From: an uncultured delta proteobacterium
Lineage (GTDB): Bacteria; Myxococcota_A; Polyangia; Polyangiales; Ga0077539
Length of the DNA stretch: 6,600 bases
Reading direction: 5' to 3'
NCBI GenBank assembly: GCA_903860995.1
Contig: CAIOSS010000657.1
Span: forward strand, 1-6,600
This document shows positions 1-5,086 of this stretch, piece by piece. The notes below the pieces were generated by a model. It saw only the letters and a program-made list of their open reading frames with translations, was not told the DNA's origin and did not search any database. Both the position numbers and the translations under genes were made by a program. Each line of letters starts with the position of its first letter. Position 1 is the first letter of the stretch.

Positions 1-2
1 CG

Positions 3-140
3 GCGATGCAGACCGTGGAGGTGCTCCGCCGGGCGGACATCGGGTGGCTGCTGGTCGCGACGTTCGAAGGCGATGCGGTGGTGCGCGCGGAGCCCTTCGA
101 CGCGGTGGCGCTCGACCTCGCGGGGCTGTGGGCGGTGTAG
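3..140 (+). CDS. Uma2-family nuclease-like protein, C-terminal end (5' cut by window edge)
   Basis: The frame enters from the left edge and stops with TAG at 138-140, giving the last 45 residues of a protein. The tail reads VEVLRR, then WLLVATFEGD, then VVRAEPFDAVALDLAGLW. This is the usual ending of Uma2 (DUF820) proteins, where a strand pair is followed by a 'V+AEPFDAIELDL..LW' terminus. Uma2 proteins have a restriction-endonuclease-like (PD-(D/E)XK) fold and often occur in many copies per genome in Cyanobacteria and Myxococcota; their biological role is poorly known. The catalytic residues would lie upstream of the window, so activity cannot be judged. An internal ATG at 6 is unlikely to be the start, because the family is about 180-200 residues long. 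Identification rests on the C-terminal motif alone. Confidence 0.72.
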   Translation, partial: AMQTVEVLRRADIGWLLVATFEGDAVVRAEPFDAVALDLAGLWAV

Positions 141-218
141 CGGGGGGCGGGGAACGGGGCGTCGGCGGGATGCGCTTCCCCGGTCGGTCGCCGCTGCGCA
201 GACGAGCGCGCCGGCGGG

Positions 219-398
219 CTACGGTTCGTGAAGCCTCGGCGCCAGGTCCAGGCGGAAGGCTTCCATCGCCAGGGTCTTCGCGGTCGACCATCCGACGACG
301 CCTGCGAGGCGGGTGAGCGGCAGTGAATCGAGATTCGCGCCGAGCGTTGCTGCGGTGAGCCCGCTAAACGCGTGGCTGGCATCCGTGAGCGCCAGAGT
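219..398 (-). pseudogene. C-terminal fragment of an unidentified gene, truncated by the mobile element
   Basis: On the minus strand an open frame of about 60 codons ends with TAG at 221-219 and is blocked upstream by TGA at 401-399. From about 392 down it reads like real protein: ASHAFSGLTAATLGANLD, then SLPLTRLAGVVGWSTAK, then TLAMEAFRLDLAPRL. I count about 80% G/C at third positions, similar to genuine genes in this DNA. There is no start codon at a sensible place, so this looks like the 3' end of a gene whose 5' part was displaced by the transposon remnant beginning near 391. It faces the Uma2 gene tail-to-tail across a 78-bp gap. I do not recognise the family. It does not resemble the C-terminus of the carboxylesterase fragment on the far side of the transposon, so the two are probably not halves of one gene. 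Confidence 0.4.
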
Positions 399-405
399 TC
401 ATCCC
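392..405 (+). repeat. 14-bp motif at left edge of transposon remnant, copy 1
   Basis: CCAGAGTTCATCCC matches CCAGAGTTCGTCCC at 6315-6328 at 13 of 14 bases, in the same orientation. Both copies lie exactly where a coding-like flanking frame loses its protein character and GC content drops. That position is what a conserved transposon terminus would show. A 13/14 match is not statistically rare in a window of this size, so the position is the main argument. Confidence 0.3.
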
Positions 406-509
406 GCTTCTGGGTTGAGTGAAGAGATTCCGCTGGCAGCGCAGAGAAACTCGCTGTCCGCTTCGAGTCTGCGAATCGATCGGCAGCGTGGTGCGTTCAT
501 GGATTCACG

Positions 510-1958
510 ATGGGGACGCCGACAGCGACACTCGGGCTGGTGGAGTCGGAGCGCACGCGCAACCTGATCTGGTTCTCCTCGCAGGGGTGCGTTGATCGGA
601 GCGGCGCGCGAGTGTCGGTCTGGGTCGGCGGCAGCCTCGTTGGCGTCTACGACCCCGAGGACAGCGGCGCGCGCAACGTCCTCGCCGTCGGACTCGCCCT
701 CGACGCCAAGGTCCACCTCGGGCGCCTCGCCGAAGCGTTCGGTGTGACCTCCGAGACGCTTCGAGTGCTTCGGCACTTGAGGCAGACCGAGGGCGTCGAG
801 GCGCTCGTGCAGCGTCATCGCGGCGGCGCCAACCGGGTCAAGGTGACGCCCCAGCGGCGCGCAAAGATCGAGGCGATGTTCGAGCGCGGGAGCTCGATCA
901 ACGAGGTCCTCGCGCGCGTGGGATCGCGCTGGTCGCTCGGTCGCAGCACCGTCGGTGAGGTGCGGTCGGCCTGGTCGGCGCGACGCGCACCGGCAGCGTC
1001 CCCGGTCGTCCCGGCGCCTGAGACGGCACGACAGGGTGAGCTCCCGTTGGTGCCCGTGACGAGCGCCGCGCCCGCCCGCGAGGTGTCCCCCGTCGCGGTC
1101 ACACCGCCAGCCTCCGAGGCCTCGTCGGGCGCGGCAGCGCCGCTCGCAGTGTCGGCGGACACGGCATCCGCGGCGCCAACATCGTCGGGATCGACCGACG
1201 AGCAGGCCGGTTCGGACGAGGTGATCCGCGCGCGTGAGCCCAGCTCGGGCCGGAGCGTGCAGCACGCGGGCACCTGGGTGCTGCTGGCGATGGTGTCGTC
1301 GCTGGGCCTCCACGCCGCCGCCGAGCAGCACCGCACGACGCGCGTCTCCGCGGAGGCGCTGCGCCTCTCGCTCGACGCCCTGATCATGGCGCTCGCGATC
1401 GGAGAGGGATGCGTCGAGGGCGTGCGTCGGCTCGCGACGCCGAGCGCGCCTGCGCTGCTGCGGGCCGCGCGAGCACCCGCCGCGACGTGGGTGCGCCGGG
1501 TGCTCGGACGCTTCGCGCGCGAGGGCGCCAGCGCAAACCTTCACCTCGCGATGGCGGGACGATGGATGCGCGCGGCGGCGGAGGGCGAGCAGGAGGCCGC
1601 GGTGTTCTACGTGGACAACCACCCGCGGCAGTACACCGGGCAGGCGGTGATCCGCCGCGGGTGGCGCATGCAGGACAAGAAGGTCGTTCCGGGCGCGAGC
1701 GACTTCTACATCCACGACGAGGACGCGCGACCGCTCCTGCGCATCACCGCGCCGGAAAACCCGCCGCTCACGGACATCCTCTCCCGAACGGCGACGCTGC
1801 TGCGCGCGGCGCTCGGTGACACGCAGCGGATCCTGCTGGCCTTCGATCGGGGCGGGTCGTTCCCGGAGCAGATGGTGTCGCTGCGCGACGAGGGCTTCGA
1901 GTTCGTGACGTACGAGCGACGCCCGTACGCGCTGATCGCGCCAGGGGGCCTTCGATGA
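510..1958 (+). CDS. DDE-type transposase, N-terminal four-fifths (frameshifted, probably inactive)
   Basis: This 482-residue frame is a large two-domain transposase. Residues about 25-65 match the 'VGGSLVGVYDPEDSGARN' leader seen in such proteins. Residues 68-158 are helix-turn-helix-like (VHLGRLAEAFGVTSETLRVL, then NRVKVTPQRRAKIEAMFERG). An Ala/Pro/Ser/Thr-rich linker spans about 160-245, and the catalytic domain follows. FYVDNHPRQYTG holds the first acidic residue (D369), and LLAFDRGGSFPEQM holds the second (D446). The frame ends at TGA 1956-1958, just after YERRPYALIA. The expected third acidic residue lies downstream in another frame (see 1936-2253), so this product alone lacks a complete DDE triad. 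The ATG at 510 is chosen because the protein similarity starts soon after it; its ribosome-binding site is poor. The family is one I recognise from myxobacterial and other genomes by the DxH..Y.G / DRGG.SP / QEN pattern, but I cannot assign an IS family name. Confidence 0.75.
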   Translation: MGTPTATLGLVESERTRNLIWFSSQGCVDRSGARVSVWVGGSLVGVYDPEDSGARNVLAVGLALDAKVHLGRLAEAFGVTSETLRVLRHLRQTEGVEALVQRHRGGANRVKVTPQRRAKIEAMFERGSSINEVLARVGSRWSLGRSTVGEVRSAWSARRAPAASPVVPAPETARQGELPLVPVTSAAPAREVSPVAVTPPASEASSGAAAPLAVSADTASAAPTSSGSTDEQAGSDEVIRAREPSSGRSVQHAGTWVLLAMVSSLGLHAAAEQHRTTRVSAEALRLSLDALIMALAIGEGCVEGVRRLATPSAPALLRAARAPAATWVRRVLGRFAREGASANLHLAMAGRWMRAAAEGEQEAAVFYVDNHPRQYTGQAVIRRGWRMQDKKVVPGASDFYIHDEDARPLLRITAPENPPLTDILSRTATLLRAALGDTQRILLAFDRGGSFPEQMVSLRDEGFEFVTYERRPYALIAPGGLR

Positions 1959-2253
1959 GGAGGCCGTCGTCGATAGCGAGACACTCTCGTACAAGGACAC
2001 GCGCAAGAACCTGCGCGCGGGGCACGGTCGCGTGCGCCGCATCGCGGTGCGCACCGCCGAGGGCCGGCAGATCAACCTGCTCGCGGTGTCCGCGCTCCCG
2101 GCGCCGCGCCTCATCGAGATCATGCGCGGCCGGTGGGGGCAGGAGAACGCCTTCAAGCACGGCGCCGAGCGCTGGGGGATCAATCAGCTCGACGGTCGCG
2201 TGACGGAGCCGTTTGCGCCCGAGAGCATCGTGCCGAACCCTGCGCGGCGACGC
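1936..2253 (+). pseudogene. Transposase C-terminal part, in the +1 frame relative to 510-1958
   Basis: This frame continues the transposase after the G5 tract at 1944-1948. With four Gs instead of five, the upstream frame runs directly into GAFDEEAVVDSETLSYKD, then IAVRTAEGRQINLLAVSALP. Next comes IMRGRWGQENAFKH, which carries the third acidic residue of the DDE triad (Glu at 2143-2145). The similarity ends at VTEPFAPESIVPNPARRR, which resembles the region 30-40 residues after the QEN motif in complete family members. After about 2253 the frame stays open to 2595, but that stretch is antisense to an esterase fragment and is not transposase. The piece is therefore both frameshifted from its front half and truncated at its end. 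An independent start (GTG at 2032) exists but lies inside the catalytic domain and is unlikely to be used. Confidence 0.65.
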
Positions 2254-2436
2254 CAGCAGCGCGCACACGTTGACCCCGCCCGCCGACCCGCCGAAGAGCA
2301 TCACCCGCGCCGGGTCGCTTCCGAAGCGCCCGATGTGGGTCTGCACCCAGCGCAGCGCGGCGACGACGTCCATCAGGCCAAGGCGGCGTCCCGGGAGCTT
2401 CTGCCAGCGCTCGCGGGAGCGGGCACTCTGGGTCAT
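2244..2436 (-). pseudogene. Type-B carboxylesterase fragment (nucleophile-elbow region)
   Basis: On the minus strand the translation contains RLGLMDVVAALRWVQTHIG, then RFGSDPARVMLFGGSAGG, then VNVCALLASP. This is the central block of type-B carboxylesterases/lipases (alpha/beta hydrolase fold, ester hydrolysis). It comprises the 'GLxDxxAALRWVxxNI..FGGDP' helix followed by the G-x-S-x-G nucleophile elbow, with the serine at 2286-2284. A complete enzyme is about 500 residues. Here only about 50 residues are clearly esterase, and similarity ends at about 2244 where the transposase C-terminus begins on the other strand. The roughly 300 residues that should follow the serine, including the acid and histidine of the triad, are missing. 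The oxyanion-hole segment (HGGG) that should precede it is also absent. The ATG at 2436 is used only as a marker; the same frame stays open further upstream to beyond 2580. It is a broken gene and almost certainly non-functional. Confidence 0.65.
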
Positions 2437-2725
2437 GGGTGTTTCGGTGGCTGGAGCGTATCCGTGCCAACGAGGGTGCCGCGTTGGTTCGCCTGTCCCC
2501 CGCGCCCGGGCCGCGGGACCCGTAGCGCGCGGGCGCCCGCTCTGGGTGCGCGGCGGTGTCTCACGGGTCGCGTTCGAGCGACGTCAGATCTGTGACCTCA
2601 CGCCTCGGACGCCAATCGGATTCGAAACACGTTTCAGACGCAGCTCGGGTGCGAATCAGATTGCACCCTCGGGCCTCTCGCAGGCAACACTCCGGTCGAT
2701 GGGGGTGTGAGGCTATGGGAGGACT
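2437..2725. other. Non-coding stretch and likely promoter region upstream of the four-gene operon
   Basis: No convincing gene is visible on either strand here. The left half (to about 2530) is still GC-rich and carries the upstream extension of the esterase frame. From about 2580 to 2700 GC content falls to roughly 55-60%, as expected for a regulatory region ahead of the gene at 2726. I do not see a clear -35/-10 pair. Two similar short palindromes are listed separately. Confidence 0.4.
2614..2662. promoter_or_regulatory. Pair of AATCnGATT palindromes, possible operator
   Basis: AATCGGATT (2614-2622) and AATCAGATT (2654-2662) share the inverted-repeat form AATC-n-GATT. Their centres lie 40 bp apart, close to four helical turns, which would put two bound dimers on the same face of the DNA. 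They sit 64-112 bp upstream of the GTG at 2726, in the AT-richer part of the intergenic region. No regulator can be named; this is a pattern observation only. Confidence 0.2.
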
Positions 2726-3754
2726 GTGGGGCTTCATCGGGGACTGTTAGCGGCCTGCGTGCTGAGCGCACCATGGTCCGTGGGGGCTGAAGACATCGGG
2801 GCGGGCATCCGCCTCGAGTACGTGCGCGGCGCGGGCGCCGAGCGTTGCCCTGATGGGTCCAGGGTGCAGGGCGCGGTCGCGGCCCAGCTCGGACGCTCGC
2901 CCTTCACGGCGGAGGGCGCGGCGGTCGTGAACGCCACGGTGAGTCGCGACGGGCACGTCTGGCTCGCCACGCTGACGCTCCACGATGCCACCGGGGCGTC
3001 CGTCGGGTCGCGCGCGCTTCGCGTCGCCTCGGCCGACTGCCGCGACGTCACCGACGCGCTGGCCTTCGCGCTCGGCCTCGCGGTCGACTCGCTGGCGCGC
3101 CGCTCCGCGCCGGCGGTGGCGACTCCACCCACCGCACCCGCGCCCGCGGCTGCGCCCACGCCGCCGGCGTTCAACCCCTTCGTTCCGATGCTTCCGCCGC
3201 TCGCGCCGTCGACGCCGCGCCCGGTGGCGGCGGTCGTTCGCCCGCCTGCGCCCACGCGGCCCTGGCTTTTCGCGGTCGGGCTGGAGGGCGGCGCGATGGC
3301 GGGCGTCGTCCCGGCGGTCAGCGTCGGGCTCGCGCTCGCCGTCGAGGTCCGCCGCGCTCGCTGGGGGGCCGAGCTCACGGCCGGGTACCTTCTCCCGGGC
3401 GTCGCGCCCGGCGTTGTCGCGAACACCAGCGCCAGCGTCGATGCCCTCCGCGCCAGCCTCGCGCCGTGCGTGTGGCTCGGCGCGCTACGGCTCTGCCTCC
3501 CCTGCACCGTCGCGCGCGTCTCCGGTCAGGGCCGCGGCGTGACCGTTCCCCTCGAGGCCGCAGTGCCCTCGTTGCACCTCGGGCTGCGCGCCGACCTCGT
3601 GCTCGGTGCCTTCGGGGGCGTCAGCTTCCGGCTCGCGGCCGGCGCCTCCGCGGCGCTCGTGCGCGCGAGCTTCCGCCTCGACGGCGAGTCGATCTGGTCC
3701 GCCGGGCCGATCGATGGATGGGGCGGCGCGGCCGTTCGGTACACCTTCCCATGA
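2726..3754 (+). CDS. Secreted/outer-membrane-type protein with Pro-Ala linker, first gene of sigma-factor operon
   Basis: This is a 342-residue protein. The GTG start is chosen because GGGAGG lies just upstream (2717-2722) and an in-frame TGA at 2708 rules out a longer form. Residues 1-21 form a signal peptide with a likely SVGA|ED cleavage site. Residues 28-125 form a compact domain with one cysteine near each end (C41 in ERCPDGSRV, C105 in SADCRDV). Its pattern of charged start, 'LGRSPF', 'VWLATLTLHD' and 'DALAFALGLAVD' is common in uncharacterised myxobacterial periplasmic proteins. A Pro/Ala-rich linker covers about 128-178. Residues 180-342 alternate small, hydrophobic and Gly-rich strands and end in AAVRYTFP, consistent with a small outer-membrane beta-barrel, with the final aromatic one place from the end. 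The sigma factor starts 45 bp downstream, so co-transcription is likely. Function is unknown; an envelope structural or sensing role is inferred from context. Confidence 0.75.
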   Translation: MGLHRGLLAACVLSAPWSVGAEDIGAGIRLEYVRGAGAERCPDGSRVQGAVAAQLGRSPFTAEGAAVVNATVSRDGHVWLATLTLHDATGASVGSRALRVASADCRDVTDALAFALGLAVDSLARRSAPAVATPPTAPAPAAAPTPPAFNPFVPMLPPLAPSTPRPVAAVVRPPAPTRPWLFAVGLEGGAMAGVVPAVSVGLALAVEVRRARWGAELTAGYLLPGVAPGVVANTSASVDALRASLAPCVWLGALRLCLPCTVARVSGQGRGVTVPLEAAVPSLHLGLRADLVLGAFGGVSFRLAAGASAALVRASFRLDGESIWSAGPIDGWGGAAVRYTFP

Positions 3755-3775
3755 GCCTGGAGCACTCCGCCTCGC

Positions 3776-3790
3776 GCTCCCGCCGGGAGC
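3776..3790 (+). promoter_or_regulatory. Small hairpin covering the sigma-factor ribosome-binding site
   Basis: GCTCCC-GCC-GGGAGC forms a perfect 6-bp stem with a 3-nt loop in the 45-bp gap between genes 1 and 2. Its right arm contains GGGAG (3785-3789), the only Shine-Dalgarno-like sequence before the ATG at 3800 (10-nt spacing). Folded mRNA would hide this site, so sigma-factor translation might be kept low or coupled to ribosomes ending the upstream gene. There is no T-tract, so it is not a normal terminator. Confidence 0.3.
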
Positions 3791-3799
3791 CGTAACCCG

Positions 3800-4330
3800 A
3801 TGGCATCGGCAACATCGTTCTGGCCGCAGATCGAGCCGTTCGTCCCGTGGATGCACAGCCTCGTGCGTCGGCTCGGGGTGCGCGAGCGCGACGTGCCCGA
3901 CGTCGTCCAGCGGGTGTTGATCTCGCTCCACCACCACTGGGCCGAGTTTGACGACCGCCGCGCGTTGCTGCCATGGCTCCGGGTGTTCGTGCATGGCGCC
4001 GCCTCCGACTATCGCAAGCGCTCAGACATCCGGCACGAGGACGTCGCCCTCGACGGGTCACCGATGTCCGCGGTCGAAGACCCGGCGCCGCTGCCCGACC
4101 TCGCCCTCGAGGCCGAACAGCGCCGGGCCCTCCTCCTCGAAGCCCTCGACACGCTGGACTTCGATCGGCGCAGCGTGCTGGTGCTCGTGGAGTTCGAGGG
4201 CGTCGGGGTTCCGGAGATCGCGGCGCTGCTCGAAATGCCGGTCCCTACGGTACACTCCCGGTTGCGCCTCGCGCGGGAAGACATCGCCCGGGCGGTGCGC
4301 CGACTGGCGTTGCAACGCGGACATCGATGA
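3800..4330 (+). CDS. ECF-type RNA polymerase sigma factor
   Basis: This 176-residue protein has the normal length and two-domain layout of ECF (group IV) sigma-70 factors, which direct RNA polymerase to a small regulon. Sigma region 2 covers about residues 8-75: an amphipathic start (IEPFVPWMHSLVRRLGV), then DVPDVVQRVLISLHHHW, the region 2.3 tryptophan motif LLPWLRVFVHG, and a basic end, SDYRKR. A short acidic linker (about 78-105, SPMSAVEDPAPLPDLALE) follows. Sigma region 4 covers about 108-168: LLEALDTLDFDRRSVLVL, EFEGVGVPEIAALLEM as the helix-turn-helix start, and PTVHSRLRLAREDI as the recognition helix. There is no extra C-terminal domain. Its stop overlaps the next gene's start (ATGA, 4327-4330), the usual arrangement for a sigma factor and a co-translated controlling partner. 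Its target promoter and ECF subgroup cannot be read from the sequence. Confidence 0.93.
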   Translation: MASATSFWPQIEPFVPWMHSLVRRLGVRERDVPDVVQRVLISLHHHWAEFDDRRALLPWLRVFVHGAASDYRKRSDIRHEDVALDGSPMSAVEDPAPLPDLALEAEQRRALLLEALDTLDFDRRSVLVLVEFEGVGVPEIAALLEMPVPTVHSRLRLAREDIARAVRRLALQRGHR

Positions 4331-5058
4331 ACTCGGAGGACGAAAACGCGCCGCTGCCTCCGGACGTGCAGGCGTTCTTCGACGCCGAGCGCACCCGTCC
4401 GCCGCTCAGCCCCGCGGAGGTGCGCGCGCTGCGCGAGGCGACCGAGGCCGCGCTGCGCCGGGAGGCTCCCCCGGCAGGCCCCACCCGTCGCGCCCCCGGC
4501 GTCGCGGTGGGTCTCGCGGTGGGCGTCGCGCTGGGTCTCGCGCTGGGCGCGGGCATCACGATCGCGCTGCGCCCGGTGCCGGCGCCCCGGGTGCTGCGCG
4601 TGGTCGAGACGCGCGTCGAGGTGCGAGAGGTGCGCGTTATGCCCGATGCGGGTCCGCGCGGCGTGGAGGTGCCCGCGCCTTGGTCCGACGCGCCCGCGCC
4701 TCGGTCCGGCGCGCCCGCGCCTTGGTCCGACGCGCCAGCGCCGTCCGTCGACGCACGGCCCCGACCGACGGCCGGCGACGCGCTCGCGCGCGAACAACTG
4801 CTGCTGCAGCGGGCTCGCAGCGCCCTGCTGCGACACGACGGTGCGGCGGCGCTCGAAGGGCTGCGACTGCACGCGGGACAGTATCCCGTGGGCGCGCTGA
4901 TCGAGGAGCGCGAGGCGTTGCGGGTCGAGGCGCTGATGCGGTTGCAGCGCACCGGCGAGGCGCGCGCCCGCGCGGCGGACTTCCATCGCCGATGGCCGGA
5001 CAGCCTGCTGGCAGACATGGTCGATCAGGCGCTGTCCGGCGGCGCACCGACGGACTGA
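4327..5058 (+). CDS. Single-pass membrane protein with TPR-like periplasmic tail; candidate anti-sigma/partner of the ECF factor
   Basis: This 243-residue protein has no clear ribosome-binding site; it is likely translated by coupling through the ATGA overlap with the sigma gene. Residues 1-55 are a hydrophilic, helical cytoplasmic head (LPPDVQAFFDAERTRPPLS, AEVRALREATEAALRREA). Residues 57-82 form one transmembrane helix rich in Gly/Ala/Val/Leu. A stalk at 83-153 includes a 7-residue Ala-Pro repeat. The tail at 154-237 is helical and TPR-like (LLLQRARSALLRHDGAAALE, LRLHAGQYPVG, EREALRVEALMRLQRTGEAR, HRRWPDSLL). In Myxococcota, proteins of this plan commonly follow ECF sigma genes. The topology fits an anti-sigma factor: the head would hold the sigma factor and the tail would sense the periplasm. 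However, there is no HxxxCxxC zinc motif, and the head contains no Cys or His at all, so it is not a classical zinc anti-sigma factor. Role is inferred from position and topology. Confidence 0.82.
   Translation: MNSEDENAPLPPDVQAFFDAERTRPPLSPAEVRALREATEAALRREAPPAGPTRRAPGVAVGLAVGVALGLALGAGITIALRPVPAPRVLRVVETRVEVREVRVMPDAGPRGVEVPAPWSDAPAPRSGAPAPWSDAPAPSVDARPRPTAGDALAREQLLLQRARSALLRHDGAAALEGLRLHAGQYPVGALIEEREALRVEALMRLQRTGEARARAADFHRRWPDSLLADMVDQALSGGAPTD
4501..4548 (+). repeat. Tandem 24-bp duplication encoding the core of the transmembrane helix
   Basis: Units 4501-4524 and 4525-4548 differ at only two positions (GTG to CTG twice) and encode VAVGLAVG followed by VALGLALG. Together with the following AGITIAL they make up the membrane span of the sigma-partner protein. 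The near-identity at the DNA level indicates a duplication of eight codons rather than independent convergence. Confidence 0.75.
4669..4752 (+). repeat. 21-bp tandem repeats in the periplasmic stalk (APAPWSD-type)
   Basis: Four 7-codon units encode residues 115-142: VPAPWSD (4669-4689), APAPRSG (4690-4710), APAPWSD (4711-4731) and the diverged APAPSVD (4732-4752). Units 1 and 3 are almost identical in DNA. The repeat makes an extended Ala-Pro spacer between the membrane helix and the TPR-like tail. Its copy number is likely to vary between strains. Confidence 0.8.
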
Positions 5059-5086
5059 GCGCCCGATGAGGCGGAGGGGAGGTTCG

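Larger units (their letters stand above)
391..2253 (+). mobile_element. Transposon (IS-like) remnant, right end missing
   Basis: This segment has a large transposase frame, an AT-richer non-coding leader of about 120 bp (391-509), and gene fragments on both sides. The left limit is set where the coding-like signal of the flanking minus-strand fragment stops, at or next to the motif CCAGAGTTCATCCC (392-405). The right limit is set where transposase similarity stops (last convincing codons VPNPARRR, about 2253) and carboxylesterase similarity on the other strand begins (about 2244). No inverted repeat matching the left edge is visible at the right edge, and I see no target-site duplication. The right end was therefore probably lost in a deletion or rearrangement. 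Both limits are estimates good to about 10-20 bp. Confidence 0.55.

Noticed and set aside
149..181. GGGGAA...TTCCCC inverted repeat between the convergent Uma2 and fragment genes, as a terminator
   Set aside because: The 6-bp stem has a loop of about 21 nt and no T-tract, so it is too weak to call.
399..2183. Very long minus-strand open frame (594 codons) opposite the transposase
   Set aside because: It is Arg/His-rich with no recognisable domain and lies antisense to a frame with clear transposase motifs. High GC content makes such shadow frames common.
2715..2750. Short ATG frame (11 codons) overlapping the GTG start of the operon's first gene, as a leader peptide
   Set aside because: It has a poor ribosome-binding site, no regulatory codon run and no attenuator-like hairpins after it.
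2747..2758. Possible lipobox LAAC near the start of the 2726 gene product
   Set aside because: The Cys is only at residue 11, leaving too short a signal peptide. The stretch fits a type I signal peptide cleaved at A21, and an upstream stop excludes a longer N-terminus.
3948..5069. 373-codon plus-strand open frame overlapping the sigma gene and its partner
   Set aside because: It is out of frame with both, Arg/Ser/Gly-rich, and lacks any motif. The sigma and TM-TPR frames explain the DNA.
5066..5086. Upstream ATG for the lipoprotein gene
   Set aside because: It has no ribosome-binding site, whereas ATG 5087 is preceded by GGAGGGGAGG. The signal peptide is complete from 5087.
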